64,000 bases of DNA from Gammaproteobacteria bacterium (GTDB lineage: Bacteria; Pseudomonadota; Gammaproteobacteria; Arenicellales; Poriferihabitantaceae). The stretch lies in the NCBI GenBank assembly GCA_026708585.1, contig JAPOUQ010000030.1, forward strand, positions 1 to 64,000. Reading direction: 5' to 3'. The first letter of the stretch is position 1. Each line of letters opens with the position of its first letter. This document shows positions 49,049-59,787 of the stretch, piece after piece. A program made the position numbers and the translations under genes. Under the pieces are notes generated by a model. The model made no database searches and had not been told where the DNA came from. It saw only the letters and a list, made by a program, of their open reading frames with translations.

Positions 49049-52000
49049 TTACATCGGATGCAATGAATTTGATTTGCCCCTAGTCATTCGAACATTCAAA
49101 AAAGTCTTGTTTGCTATCTCAGTCTTCGATTCGGTATCGAGAACGACCAACCATTCGACTGAACCATTGACCTGCTTTGCGACGGGCTTACCGTCCAAAA
49201 AGATCAGCCTAACCTTACGATTCATGGGTACTCGTTCTGATGGAATCACAGTACCAGTCAAATTGAGTGGGTCGCAAGTATTGATCGAATGTACTCGCTC
49301 AACCTGTTTCGAGTTACACTGTTTTAAAAGACCTGCTGCCTCACCAAGTGCAAATTGTTCTCCAGCAAAACCATCAACAAATCGCCCACCTTGAATTTCA
49401 CCTCTCGCTTCCATACGTCTGAACACATACAACAAATCACGCCATGGTGGGCAAGAAGATTCTTGATCAAGCAGTCGTCGAAACACCACACCATATCTTC
49501 GTAACAAACATTTTGCTATGTATTCAACACTCTCCCACCGAATCTCTGATTCGGATGAATTGTACTCTGGCAATTTAAACTGTTGACTTGGCCGATTCAG
49601 TAAAGACCAACGCCCTGCCCCATCGTCACGCGGATTCACTGACCATCGACCCCGTTTACGTTTTTTCGATGGAGATTTTCCATACAGACTTCGCATGCCT
49701 TCGAAATTGTCATTGACTGCTAGACCTAGTCCTACTAATTCAGATAATCCATTTCTCACTTCGGTAGCTACCCATCCGCCCTGATTAACTAAATCCTCAA
49801 AAAATTGAGCACCACCATCTCTTAGTGTTTCCATCAATCGTCGGGCTGGCCATGATAGAGTATTCACATCAAAAGAGATTTTCCTTGAATGAGTAAACCA
49901 GTGTATGAGTACATTTCGCGGGACGAATGCAACTGGAGACTGTCGGTTCGAGCCCCTCAGTCGGGAATGATCAGGGCCATTCAGTCGAGTCCAAATGAAA
50001 CGCCCAGAACTGCAAAGCATATCTAGTTTTTGTGATGAATAATTGTCCAGTCGATCTGGGAAAATCGCCTCCTCCCAAACTGCAGCTGGTAATTCAATCC
50101 CTTCCAGTTGGGCCAGAACTTCCATTAAACCCTCTTGCTCAGACCTCAAACTTCTTGCTGCTTCAGTCAATCCATGCCATTCGAAAAGAAACTTCATGAA
50201 TGTATTAATGGAAACAGTCGATGCACGTTTTCGTCTCGATTGGATAGAACGTTGACGCATCCGCCACAAAAGCCTTCGCTCACACCATTGCTCAAGATCT
50301 TGATGATATTGTCCAGATTGATCAAAAATTCCACGCATCACGAACCCAATTTGCTCAAGGTGAGTAAGTGAATGATTGACATTGGTAGTTGTAACTCCAA
50401 AAAAGCTCGCTAATTCCTGTTCAGTGGTTGGTCCAATACATTGCAAGCGTAACTTTAATAATTCGAAAATTGCTTGATCTCGGTCAATCTCCTGTATCTG
50501 TCCGGCTGCTTCAATTGATGGTAATTTTTCGAGTTCAGGATGAACGGCTTCCCAATAAGCGAGCCGTTCAGCCGCCACCCACATCTGGGTTTTTTTGAAT
50601 GTAATCTGACAGGCCCTACCAGCTTTTGCTAGATTGTTTAGAAACCCAGTCCAGTACAAAGATTCAGCTTCCCCAGGCACGAGACCCCCCAGAACAAGTA
50701 ATGCATCATGACATTCGTCTGCATTATCAACATGCGGCCATATCTCTTCTTTAATTTCACAAATTACACCTGCATCAAGAACACCCAAAGATTCTGCGTC
50801 TTGAGGAGTATTGACAATCTGGCTTCGCACTAATCGTGTCCGTCTTTCTTCGGCTGGGGCATCATCGAGAAATGCATAGTTCCGAGCTGCCAAAATTTCC
50901 TCAGCAAGTGGTGAAGGTGCTGCAAGGTCTTTACAGATCAGGTTCAAGGTTCCAGTTTCCAATCGCTCAAGAACTCGTTTTAAACCATTCAGATCCATCA
51001 AGTTGTGCAAGCAATCATACATCGTTTGACGAATCAGGGGATGGTCAGGAATTTCTCTCTTTCCAGAAATATTTTCTGCACAAGCAAGATGATCTGGAAA
51101 CACTAAAGAGGCTAAATCTTCAGCATTACTGCGCTGGAATTGTGGTGGTGTTTTTGACCCACCAGAAAATCGCTTAACAGCTAAGGCAATGGATGCATTC
51201 CATCGCCAATGTGTTGCAAAGAATGGTGTATCGAGAATGGCTTGGCTAAGCACTTCGGTAACGTTTTCGGATGAGAGATATCGTATGGGTTCATCAATTG
51301 GGAAGCTGTGAGTTGGTCCAAGTGAAAGAATGATTGCATCCTCAAGAGCCGCAGCTTGAAGTTCAAAGTTGAATTTTCGACAAAATCTCTTGCGAAGTGC
51401 CAATCCCCAAGCACGATTTATGCGAATTCCGAATGATGAATGAATCACCAAATGTTGATCTCCCGCCTCATCGAAAAACCGTTCAATGATTATTGTATTG
51501 TTATCAGGTAATGCACCCAGTGCCGCTTTTGCAGTAGCGAGATAGTGGATTAGTTGAGAAGAAACACAATCTTCTAGGCCATACTCCTGCTCGACAAACT
51601 GTTTTGCTTCAGTAAGGCCTTTTGCTAAAAAATCTCTGATACTTGCTTTAACTCTAGACACAGACCGACTGACGACATCGGTTCTACCTGGTGCTTCTCC
51701 AAACCAAAAAGGAATGGTGGGTGGCTGTCCCTTAGCATCTCGAACATGAACTTTTCCTAATTCAACTCTCTCTATTCGATAGGATGTATTGCCGAGTTGG
51801 AAGATATCTCCAGCCATTGATTCGAAAGAAAAATCTTCATTCAGGGATCCAATGATTAGATTTTCTGGATGTAAAACGACATCGTAATCGAATAAATCTG
51901 GAATGGTGCCACCATTGGTCATTGCGGTAAGTGAAGCTGATTTTCTGGGTCGGACTTGATCATTGACCGCATCTAGATGGAGATATGCTGAATGCCTACC

Positions 52001-53416
52001 ACGTTGTCCAGAAAAACCTTCGGACAGCATGAGAATCACTTCACTGAATTCCTCATATTCGAGTGCTTCAAAAGGCGCAGCCCTCTTCATCAAAAGGAAT
52101 AAATCTTCAAGATTTCTCTGCCCTGTTGATACTTCTGCAACGATTTGTTGAGCTAGCACATCGAGGGGCTTGGGATACATCGACACATGATCCAATTCAT
52201 CGCGGTTTACACAATCGATTAATCCGATACACTCAAGCAGATCATCTCGAGAAGTCGGAAACAATCGACCTTTTGGAGTATGTCCTAAATTATGTCCAGA
52301 ACGTCCAATGCGTTGTAACAAAATTGATACAGCACGTGGAGAGCCGATCTGACAGACCAAATCAGCATCACCAATATCGATGCCTAGTTCAAGTGAGGCA
52401 GTTGCAACGATTGCCTTCAGTGTTCCGGCTTTAAGTCGTTGTTCCGCCATCAGTCGATGTTCTTTCGCTAAACTGCCATGGTGTGATGTGACCGCATCAT
52501 CACCTATTCTCTCACCAAGTGCCTTAGACATTCTCTCAGCAAGCCTACGAGTATTAACAAAAATTAGTGTTGTATTGTGCTGATAAATCAACTCTTCCAG
52601 CATAGAGTAGACTTCTTCCCAATCTGTATTTGACATCACTGCAGAAAGCGGACCACCGAACACACAAATCCGAATGTCGCGGTCGCGTTGATGGCCACTA
52701 TCGATAATTTGACACGAGGAATTTTCACGGTTACTGACAAGAAATTTTGCAGCAAGTTCAATTGGACGTTGCGTAGCTGTCAATCCGATTCTGAGCAATT
52801 GTCGATCACATAGGTATTCGAGTCGTTCAATAGAGATACTGAGATGTGCGCCGCGTTTGGTACCAACCATAGTGTGAATTTCATCAATGATCAGAGTCTT
52901 CGCACTAGACAGCATTTGCCGACCTGATTTTGAAGTCAATAAGATATAGAGTGATTCAGGGGTGGTAACCAGTATATGGGGTGGGCATTTGACCATTTTG
53001 GCCCGCTCCGTTGAAGTAGTATCCCCGGTTCTAACTGCAGCATTAATTGAAGGAAACACGATATTTTCATGTTTGTTCAAATCGTTCAGTATCTCTTCAA
53101 TGCCGTATAGGGGTACTTGCAAATTGCGCTGAATATCATTTGAAAGAGACTTCAAGGGTGAGACATAAATCACACTAGTTTTCGGTTTCAGTATTCCTTG
53201 TTCAGCCTGGCGAACAAGACCGTCAATCGCAACCAAAAAAGCAGCAAGTGTCTTACCCGAGCCGGTTGGTGCAGAAACCAAAGTATGTCCGCCAGCAGAA
53301 ATGGCCTGCCATGCACTCAGTTGAGTTTGTGTAGGTCTCAAAAAAGATTGCGTGAACCAGGATGTAACCGCAGGATGGAAATCGCGAATAACGAAATTTA
53401 CGTTTTTACCAATCAT
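49049..53416 (-). CDS. lhr: Lhr-type ATP-dependent superfamily 2 helicase
   Basis: A 1455-residue DNA/RNA helicase, close to the full-length 'Large helicase-related' proteins. Motif I SAPTGSGKTLAAFL, motif Ia YVSPLKSLSND, motif II DEIH, motif III LTAT, and motif VI QRIGRSGH are intact in the first 400 residues. The long C-terminal part (from about 900) has winged-helix-like segments typical of the complete Lhr and not of the shorter core version. The family is linked to DNA repair. Confidence 0.95.
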   Translation of the reverse strand: MIGKNVNFVIRDFHPAVTSWFTQSFLRPTQTQLSAWQAISAGGHTLVSAPTGSGKTLAAFLVAIDGLVRQAEQGILKPKTSVIYVSPLKSLSNDIQRNLQVPLYGIEEILNDLNKHENIVFPSINAAVRTGDTTSTERAKMVKCPPHILVTTPESLYILLTSKSGRQMLSSAKTLIIDEIHTMVGTKRGAHLSISIERLEYLCDRQLLRIGLTATQRPIELAAKFLVSNRENSSCQIIDSGHQRDRDIRICVFGGPLSAVMSNTDWEEVYSMLEELIYQHNTTLIFVNTRRLAERMSKALGERIGDDAVTSHHGSLAKEHRLMAEQRLKAGTLKAIVATASLELGIDIGDADLVCQIGSPRAVSILLQRIGRSGHNLGHTPKGRLFPTSRDDLLECIGLIDCVNRDELDHVSMYPKPLDVLAQQIVAEVSTGQRNLEDLFLLMKRAAPFEALEYEEFSEVILMLSEGFSGQRGRHSAYLHLDAVNDQVRPRKSASLTAMTNGGTIPDLFDYDVVLHPENLIIGSLNEDFSFESMAGDIFQLGNTSYRIERVELGKVHVRDAKGQPPTIPFWFGEAPGRTDVVSRSVSRVKASIRDFLAKGLTEAKQFVEQEYGLEDCVSSQLIHYLATAKAALGALPDNNTIIIERFFDEAGDQHLVIHSSFGIRINRAWGLALRKRFCRKFNFELQAAALEDAIILSLGPTHSFPIDEPIRYLSSENVTEVLSQAILDTPFFATHWRWNASIALAVKRFSGGSKTPPQFQRSNAEDLASLVFPDHLACAENISGKREIPDHPLIRQTMYDCLHNLMDLNGLKRVLERLETGTLNLICKDLAAPSPLAEEILAARNYAFLDDAPAEERRTRLVRSQIVNTPQDAESLGVLDAGVICEIKEEIWPHVDNADECHDALLVLGGLVPGEAESLYWTGFLNNLAKAGRACQITFKKTQMWVAAERLAYWEAVHPELEKLPSIEAAGQIQEIDRDQAIFELLKLRLQCIGPTTEQELASFFGVTTTNVNHSLTHLEQIGFVMRGIFDQSGQYHQDLEQWCERRLLWRMRQRSIQSRRKRASTVSINTFMKFLFEWHGLTEAARSLRSEQEGLMEVLAQLEGIELPAAVWEEAIFPDRLDNYSSQKLDMLCSSGRFIWTRLNGPDHSRLRGSNRQSPVAFVPRNVLIHWFTHSRKISFDVNTLSWPARRLMETLRDGGAQFFEDLVNQGGWVATEVRNGLSELVGLGLAVNDNFEGMRSLYGKSPSKKRKRGRWSVNPRDDGAGRWSLLNRPSQQFKLPEYNSSESEIRWESVEYIAKCLLRRYGVVFRRLLDQESSCPPWRDLLYVFRRMEARGEIQGGRFVDGFAGEQFALGEAAGLLKQCNSKQVERVHSINTCDPLNLTGTVIPSERVPMNRKVRLIFLDGKPVAKQVNGSVEWLVVLDTESKTEIANKTFLNVRMTRGKSNSLHPM

Positions 53417-54081
53417 TTGGAAATGGAGTGTAGCAAGATTTGTATTTCAGTGAATTCAATGGGGAAAATCTCGTTCATGGTATTAGCAAAGTTGTAATCG
53501 ATTGGTCGAGTGACATCATAGCATTAGAAACAATTTAAGAAATACGGTGTGAACCGAAACTTCTTTCTGTAAATTCTTTTCGGCACTTTATTCAGCATTC
53601 AAATTACGTGATTAACTTGTTAAATTACTCGATAAAAATTATGATCATGCAAGAAGTTTATAAACGAAATAAAATCTACCTGAAAACAGACAACTAAATA
53701 ATAAATATCGGTCGATTTTTCTCCCATTTAACAAACAAAGAACAACCACTGGGGAAAATGCGAATACAACCAATTTATTTGTCGAAAACTTCGAGTCACC
53801 AACATGACAGGGGAGCCAGCCACGGCGAGAGCTAATCCAATTGGACAGAAATCATTTGAGTACTCGCATGTAAATGATTCATTATCATGTTGTTGTATTT
53901 TGATTCTTATACTTATCCATACCGTATACAATTTCTACAATGAACTTGGACTGGTAGTATGATACTTGCTTGGATATAATTGATACCTTAATACCTGTAG
54001 CCATCAAGGACTCAAACTTACTGGGGTCGCTGATTTACTAGATTTTTCATTCAAACCAACTATTTATAAAAGAATTCAATT
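53417..54081. other. Intergenic region between lhr and tmm
   Basis: 665 bases, strongly AT-rich, no gene seen. Both flanking genes read away from it, so it holds two promoters. A TATAAT at about 53975 lies upstream of tmm without a good -35 box. A 67-codon minus-strand frame (53728-53931) has no features. Confidence 0.5.
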
Positions 54082-55425
54082 ATGACTGAACGTGTAGCTG
54101 TTATCGGGGCAGGTCCCTGTGGTCTGGCACAACTTCGAGCATTTCAATCCGCTGGAAAAATTGGTGCAGATTTACCTGAAATTGTCTGTTTTGAAAAACA
54201 ACACAACTGGGGAGGTCTGTGGAATTACAGTTGGCGAACCGGACTTGATCAATTTGGTGAACCAGTACATTGGGGAATGTACCGGTATCTCTGGTCGAAT
54301 GGCCCGAAAGAGGGACTGGAATTTGCTGACTACTCGTTTGAGGAACACTTCGGTAAACCGATTGCTTCCTATCCGCCACGAGCTGTTCTTTTTGATTATA
54401 TTGAAGGACGGGTGAAAAAAGCCGGAGTACGAGATTGGATTCGCTTTCATTCAACGGTTCGTCGAGTTAGCTATGACAATGCATCCGGAAAATTTACAGT
54501 TATTGTTCATGATAATGAAAAGAATGAAGATTACTCGGAAGAATTTGATTATGTAGTCGTGGCATCTGGGCACTTTTCGACGCCCAATGTGCCGGAATTC
54601 GAAGGGTTTAACAGCTTTAATGGCCGTATTTTACATGCTCATGATTTCAGAGATGCACTCGAATTTAAGGATCAGGACATCCTGATCATTGGCACGTCAT
54701 ATTCCGCTGAGGATATTGGTTCACAGTGCTGGAAATATGGTTGTCGATCGGTTACTGTCTCCCATCGAACCGCCCCGATGGGATACAAGTGGCCAGATAA
54801 CTGGAAAGAGGTACCTCTCCTTGAAAAAGTGGATAAAAATACGGCAACCTTTATCGATGGTTCAACCGCTGAGATTCAAGCCATCATCCTGTGCACTGGA
54901 TACCTACATCATTTTCCATTTATGGATGAAGAATTGCGTCTCAAGACCAATAATCGACTCTACCCAATTAATCTCTACAATGGGGTAGTCTGGACCAGTA
55001 ATCCAAAACTTTTTTATCTCGGTATGCAGGACCAATGGTATACCTTCAACATGTTCGATGCTCAAGCTTGGTATGCGCGTGACCTTATGCTCGGGAGATT
55101 GAATGTACCTGACCGAACTGAAATGGAAAGTAATATTCTAAAGTGGCGTGAGGAAGAGGACAATATTGCAGATGACTATGGTGCAATTGAGTACCAAGGT
55201 CGATATACCAAACACTTAATGGATATGACTGATTATCCACCATTTAATATTGATGCCGCAAATCAAGCTTTTTTTGAGTGGAAAAAGCACAAAAAACAGA
55301 ACATCATGACGTTTCGGGATAACGGTTATGTATCGCCGCTAACCGGTACTCGGGCACCGGCACACCATACCTCTTGGGTTGACGCATTGGATGACTCAAT
55401 GGAAAGTTATTTGCAGACCAAGTAG
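54082..55425 (+). CDS. tmm: Trimethylamine monooxygenase
   Basis: A flavin-containing monooxygenase that oxidises trimethylamine to TMAO with NADPH and oxygen. The relatives also oxidise dimethylsulfide. At 447 residues it tracks the bacterial Tmm branch along its whole length as I remember it: GAGPCG FAD site (9-14), [34 protein letters not shown], the FMO signature [11 protein letters not shown] (near 178), the NADPH site [57 protein letters not shown] and ENIMTFRD-like [10 protein letters not shown]. It stands alone, convergent with the FkbM gene; its pathway partner tdm is about 6 kb downstream on the other strand. Confidence 0.93.
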   Translation: MTERVAVIGAGPCGLAQLRAFQSAGKIGADLPEIVCFEKQHNWGGLWNYSWRTGLDQFGEPVHWGMYRYLWSNGPKEGLEFADYSFEEHFGKPIASYPPRAVLFDYIEGRVKKAGVRDWIRFHSTVRRVSYDNASGKFTVIVHDNEKNEDYSEEFDYVVVASGHFSTPNVPEFEGFNSFNGRILHAHDFRDALEFKDQDILIIGTSYSAEDIGSQCWKYGCRSVTVSHRTAPMGYKWPDNWKEVPLLEKVDKNTATFIDGSTAEIQAIILCTGYLHHFPFMDEELRLKTNNRLYPINLYNGVVWTSNPKLFYLGMQDQWYTFNMFDAQAWYARDLMLGRLNVPDRTEMESNILKWREEEDNIADDYGAIEYQGRYTKHLMDMTDYPPFNIDAANQAFFEWKKHKKQNIMTFRDNGYVSPLTGTRAPAHHTSWVDALDDSMESYLQTK

Positions 55426-55521
55426 CGGAATATCGGGACCGTGAACTGAAGTATATCTGGCAATTGTGATACGCGTTCCCTTGTCTAGCAATAGGAAATG
55501 ATCTATTATTGGTTTTTTGAA

Positions 55522-56409
55522 TCAGGCTTTTTTGGATAACATCAATACTTGAAAAAAATTTCCTTTCCGCCCTCCCCATGCTGGAAATTTTTCATTTGAA
55601 GTTATCCGATCAGAAAATTCGGAGTGTTTCAAAAAACGACCACGATCATCGAAAAGCTTGTACTCGGAAGTTGCACGAATGAACTCGTCAATTTGCGACT
55701 CGGGAGGGAAAAAAGGAACATGTACCGAGAGATGAACAACGGGCAAGTACGGGGCCATCATTGAGAGTCCTTCACCAAGATTTGCTTCACCTCCTTCTAT
55801 ATCGATCTTAACAAGATCGGGATTACGTATATTTTGCGATCTGATCAACTTTTCAAGGGTGATGGTCGGCACAACAAATTCATGACCCTCCCAACCACTC
55901 CGACTCGTATCGACTGAACCTTCAGGAAGCCCCATAGAAACGGTTCCTTCATTATCATCAATTGCGATGTTCAATAGTTCCAATTTACATCTGTTTTCTG
56001 GAATGGAATCGGCGATTTTGACTAGTGCCGCGAAGCTGTTTGGATTGGGTTCAAGTGCTACTACACGAGAAGCTTTACAAACTAATGCATAAATAATTGT
56101 TGGACCAATCCAAGCTCCGATATCAAGAACTAATCCTCCGGGTTTTACGAACTGTCGATAGATTTGCTCTGTTCGACGCTCCCAATCAGCACTATACCAA
56201 TGCCAGAATTCGTTAGCTACAACTTCGACCTCTATATGTTCAACAGCAACTCTTCCGGTGTCGGTCTGGGTTGGTCGATAACTTCGATGCCATAGCTTGG
56301 AATAACTTGATCCAAGAGCACATCTTGCATGATCTTTCCATTCACCGGGCTGGCGGGTATTCAGTTGCCTAGATCGTAGTCTCTCAGTAACGTTATGTTC
56401 TGAACTCAT
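55522..56409 (-). CDS. FkbM-family SAM-dependent methyltransferase
   Basis: A 295-residue methyltransferase. The SAM site GGLVLDIGAWIG (about 89-100), ALEPNPNSF, and the FkbM-typical DLVKIDIEGGE are present. These enzymes methylate hydroxyls of sugars or small molecules, and the target here is unknown. The N-terminal ~60 residues are extra and charged. It is a single-gene unit convergent with tmm (96 bases between the stops). Its product SAH would be recycled by AhcY. Confidence 0.85.
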   Translation of the reverse strand: MSSEHNVTERLRSRQLNTRQPGEWKDHARCALGSSYSKLWHRSYRPTQTDTGRVAVEHIEVEVVANEFWHWYSADWERRTEQIYRQFVKPGGLVLDIGAWIGPTIIYALVCKASRVVALEPNPNSFAALVKIADSIPENRCKLELLNIAIDDNEGTVSMGLPEGSVDTSRSGWEGHEFVVPTITLEKLIRSQNIRNPDLVKIDIEGGEANLGEGLSMMAPYLPVVHLSVHVPFFPPESQIDEFIRATSEYKLFDDRGRFLKHSEFSDRITSNEKFPAWGGRKGNFFQVLMLSKKA

Positions 56410-56616
56410 TCCTCTTATTTCGCCCTTAAAATCAATATTTACTAAACAAGAATCACAAAACTAGTTTGGTTTCGATCATAATTTTAATTTGAAATTTCAG
56501 TACAATCTCAACTATCTTTGTGACACGAATATAGAATGTATTCCTCAAGATGAATAAACCTCATTTACCTTAGCCAGACTTTGATAAAATTCCAACTGTA
56601 ATTAAATTTTCTTGTA

Positions 56617-57540
56617 GTGACTGAATCAGAAATTGACATGAAAGATCTTGGCTCAACTCAAATTTCCCAGCAAGCATGGGGTATCGATAATGATTACGCC
56701 CTCCTACATGATGTTTTGCTTGGACACCCCAATCATTACCGTTGGGTAGATGCTGGACCAATAATCCGTAGAACCTTGCAAAATCAGAAACATACCGGTA
56801 TCAAATTCAATCATAACACAGCAATAGCCCAACATGCTGAAATGGTTCAAATCTACGAAAATGCAGGTGTGAAATGTCATTATCTAGAGTCAGACGAAGT
56901 CTTGCACCGAAATTTCTTTGCCCGTGACTCAAGTGCCATGACTCCCTGGGGAGCCTTAATCTGCCACATGCAATTGAAATGCAGGCGTGCTGATTACGTT
57001 ACCTCGATTAAGTTCTATCAAGATAACAACATTCCAATATGGAACTATGTTACAGCTGGTCATTTTGAGGGGGGAGATTTCGTGATTTTAGAGCCTGGCT
57101 CTGTTTTGATTGGTTATTGTGGAGAACGATCCGAACAAGAAGGTGCTGAACAAGTTGCTACATGGGTTCGAAAACAGGGGTGGGAGGCACAAACAGTTCC
57201 GATATCTAGAGAATTTGTACATATGGATGGTCTGGTTGTTCCGCTGGCACCCAAGTTACTTGTCGCCTGTCTAGATGCTCTCGAAGACTGGGTGGTGAAA
57301 TGGCTTCGCGGAAAAAGTTTCGAGTTTGTTGATGTAGGTTACGCTGAAGCCAAGGACCTTGGAGTTAATCTAGTTGCTTTAGGCGACGATCGTGTTTTAT
57401 CCATGCAAAGCAGTCCAAAATTAAACGATAAAATGCGCGCTTTGGGTTTCGAAGTCTTCGATCCAGACATGTCAATGTTCACTTTGGGCGGTGGCGGTGT
57501 TCACTGCCTATGTCAAGCATTGAGAAGAGAACCTGGCTGA
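56617..57540 (+). CDS. Amidinohydrolase of the arginine deiminase/DDAH superfamily
   Basis: A 307-residue guanidino-modifying enzyme. It has the acidic FARDSSAM, the GHFEGGDFVIL strand, the catalytic His in FVHMDG and the nucleophile Cys in GGGGVHCLCQ near the C-terminus. Family reactions are hydrolysis of arginine to citrulline and ammonia, of dimethylarginine to citrulline and dimethylamine, and amidino transfer. Which one applies here is not clear. The frame begins at GTG 56617, while ATG 56638 (MKDLGSTQ) is an alternative; neither has a good ribosome site. Confidence 0.83.
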   Translation: MTESEIDMKDLGSTQISQQAWGIDNDYALLHDVLLGHPNHYRWVDAGPIIRRTLQNQKHTGIKFNHNTAIAQHAEMVQIYENAGVKCHYLESDEVLHRNFFARDSSAMTPWGALICHMQLKCRRADYVTSIKFYQDNNIPIWNYVTAGHFEGGDFVILEPGSVLIGYCGERSEQEGAEQVATWVRKQGWEAQTVPISREFVHMDGLVVPLAPKLLVACLDALEDWVVKWLRGKSFEFVDVGYAEAKDLGVNLVALGDDRVLSMQSSPKLNDKMRALGFEVFDPDMSMFTLGGGGVHCLCQALRREPG

Positions 57541-58267
57541 TAACAGGATCTCCATAGACTCTAAAGCAGTCTGTTTTTTCTGCTTTGTTCTTTCAGCAAA
57601 CAAAAATGTTTGGCAGACTGTTTAGAATGTTCACTATTTCCTTACTTCGGAAATGCTCCGCTCATGGTTCGGCCTGCTACTGGCTTGAATTGTATAGATG
57701 GCGAGAGCGTCTTTGAAATCGAGTCTAATGGTTATCAGCTGGCCAGTCTTACACATCTCATGGGAGTAATGATACTCCAACACAGTAACAGTCAACTAGA
57801 CATTGCCTATCAAAGCTATTGAATCGAGACCAAACGGATATAAGTGATCAAGGTGAGTGATAACCGTTTGGGACTCATTATATCTTCCATGTATACCAAC
57901 GGATAATTCAACAAAAATCGATCCTCGAATCGAGTAAGTAGTGCAGGAAAACCCAAATCAAACGCCTATTTTGTTAGATAGCAATACATAAGTTGAGTGT
58001 GGTCTATATACTAGGGAGACACTATCGGAATAAATGATTGTTTTGTGTGACGTTTGAGGATGATGATCCAGCCCCCTAAAAAGCTTGTTGGTGAAAACAT
58101 GGAGCCATTAAAGTTATTCAATCTCCTTGATAAACAACTGTTATTGGAATACCGACTAAAAGCAATGGACACGGATTACCTACACCTCGACTTATCCTGT
58201 CCTGCAGTTTCTTCCAGTGAGTGGTCGACTGTCCAAATTTGTCATTAACGAATTGCTTAGCCCATTC
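57541..58267. other. Gene-poor region with an inverted repeat
   Basis: 727 bases, no intact gene. A weak stem AAAGCAG/CTGCTTT just after the amidinohydrolase (about 57561-57584) has a T-rich loop and could end that transcript. CCAAACGG (57830-57837) and CCGTTTGG (57864-57871) form a perfect 8-bp inverted repeat spaced by 26 bases. Frames at 57610-57822 and 58054-58248 carry no motif. It borders the restriction-modification pair, so it may be the edge of an acquired segment. Confidence 0.45.
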
Positions 58268-58852
58268 TTAACCAAAGTCTCCATCCTTCTGTCTCATTTT
58301 CTTCTGTTGTCTTGGAGTTGGTACTAGACCGTAATTCATTTCCAAATCCTTAATTTCTGCAACTTCATGTCGCACAGCACATGCACTTATGATTTGGATC
58401 AGGTTCTCCTGGAGAGAACTACCCCGGGTGACAATGACACCAACGCTTATTGCACCTTCACTATGCAATCGGTGAAAATTATCTAGATCACGATCAAAAA
58501 ATGGATCTTTATTGTTACATTCGATCTCCAATGCGATCACTCCATTTTCGTTCGTTCTCATATGATCAATCTCATGTGTGATTGAATGTCGTTCGATATT
58601 GTCAACTGTTTTTCTAATTACTACCCTTCGCTTTGGCCAGTTCAATTCTGTTAATGCTCTGCGCAATCTTTGAGTAATGGGTGATTCACCGCCTCCAGAT
58701 TTGACCAACTCTAGGTCTGCAATACGGATATCTAGCAGGGCTGAACATAACTCTCCCAGAGGTTTTGGGAAATCCTTTGTTAGAATCGCCATAGCATGAT
58801 TGACAGCATGAATATCAAATCCTACTCTCTTTAAATCTGCAATGGTTTTCAT
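58268..58852 (-). CDS. BglII/BstYI-type restriction endonuclease
   Basis: A 194-residue PD-(D/E)xK-like nuclease. The catalytic pattern reads D96 (HEIDHM), E109 and E111 (IALEIEC), matching Asp-x(n)-Glu-x-Gln of BglII with Glu in the last place; NNKDPFFDRDLDNF follows as in that family. This predicts a type II enzyme cutting a GATC-containing site, though the target is inference. Its ATG overlaps the stop of the upstream methyltransferase (ATGA), the usual coupling of a modification and restriction pair. The endonuclease frame is intact. Confidence 0.75.
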   Translation of the reverse strand: MKTIADLKRVGFDIHAVNHAMAILTKDFPKPLGELCSALLDIRIADLELVKSGGGESPITQRLRRALTELNWPKRRVVIRKTVDNIERHSITHEIDHMRTNENGVIALEIECNNKDPFFDRDLDNFHRLHSEGAISVGVIVTRGSSLQENLIQIISACAVRHEVAEIKDLEMNYGLVPTPRQQKKMRQKDGDFG

Positions 58853-59474
58853 TGGGTTACGACAGCAGAGTTATATGGGTATGTTGGCCAGTCAGGTTGA
58901 TATTTGGATGCCTGATTACCCCAGACTGTCCATCCCTCTCGTGTACCTCGACCAAACAATTCGAGGTACGGGCCCCAACTACATCTCTCAATTAGGTCAT
59001 ATTGCTCATCCGGCTTGCGAGAATGTTCACGCTTTCTGGTAGCAATCAAATTGACTTGGCTTCGACCTGGAGCTAGAGTCCGAGCATTTTTACCCTTAAC
59101 CCAAACAACACCATTTCCGTGACATTACGAAAATAGAAACCAACCCCTCTTCCGTCTGACCCACCGTCCTTTCTAACCTTATGCCAAATCAAGTTGGTCT
59201 TGTATTCAAACCCCCATGCAGCTAGTGTATCCAATCCATATGGAAGGAGTGCATTCGGAACCCAGAGATAACAATGTGCCACATCTTCCATTAAGTCGAC
59301 AACAGGCAAACTTTTTATCTCTTCAAAGGACAATGTTCCGTACCGAGAAAGCCGATGATGCTCAGGAGCGACCTTTCCAGTTCTGTTTGCAAATCGCCAA
59401 GGCGGATCTGCCAAAACCGTTCCAAAAGTCTTGCCTCTTAAAGAATTCCCAAGATCATCCCCCGCCTTACTCAT
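58849..59474 (-). CDS. MT-A70 adenine methyltransferase, frameshifted
   Basis: Two frames together give a 208-residue N6-adenine methyltransferase. The first (59474 down to 59073) has the catalytic DPPW (23-26), FANRTGK, YLWVPNALL and VLFGL, and ends early. The second continues as VKGKNARTLAPG, QVNLIATRKREHSRKPDEQY, YLELFGRGTREGWTVWGNQ. The break is at the GGG around 59095-59105; one extra G would restore FGVKGKN. An AGGA ribosome site precedes the ATG. The partner of the endonuclease downstream. If truly broken, a live endonuclease would be dangerous to the cell, so sequence error, phase variation or recoding should be considered. Confidence 0.8.
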
Positions 59475-59787
59475 CGCTTTTCCTCATTTCAAATGCTATT
59501 TTCATCAATCGAATCCATAAATGTAAAACCTATAATCTATGGCTATGATACTAATATTATTATGATTTAATTTTTAGGTATGCCTTTCATCAATAAATGC
59601 ACACATCAATACCCAAAGTTGAAACAAACAAAAACCAGAAATTAGAAAATAGCAATGAATTGACTGAATATCCTGAAATAGAAAATTACATATAGGATCT
59701 AGTTTGCCCAAAAATCTGGGTTAAGGAACCAAAGTGAATTCCATGTCGTATAGATTATAATCAGAAATGCAAGTTATACCCAAACCA
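59475..59787. other. AT-rich intergenic region, no gene seen
   Basis: 313 bases between the carbonic anhydrase end and the methyltransferase start. Very AT-rich. It should contain the promoter of the restriction-modification pair. No stem with a U-tract was recognised after the carbonic anhydrase. Confidence 0.5.

Noticed and set aside
53728-53931. 67-codon minus-strand frame between lhr and tmm.
   Set aside because: No ribosome site or protein-like pattern; the region is AT-rich promoter DNA.
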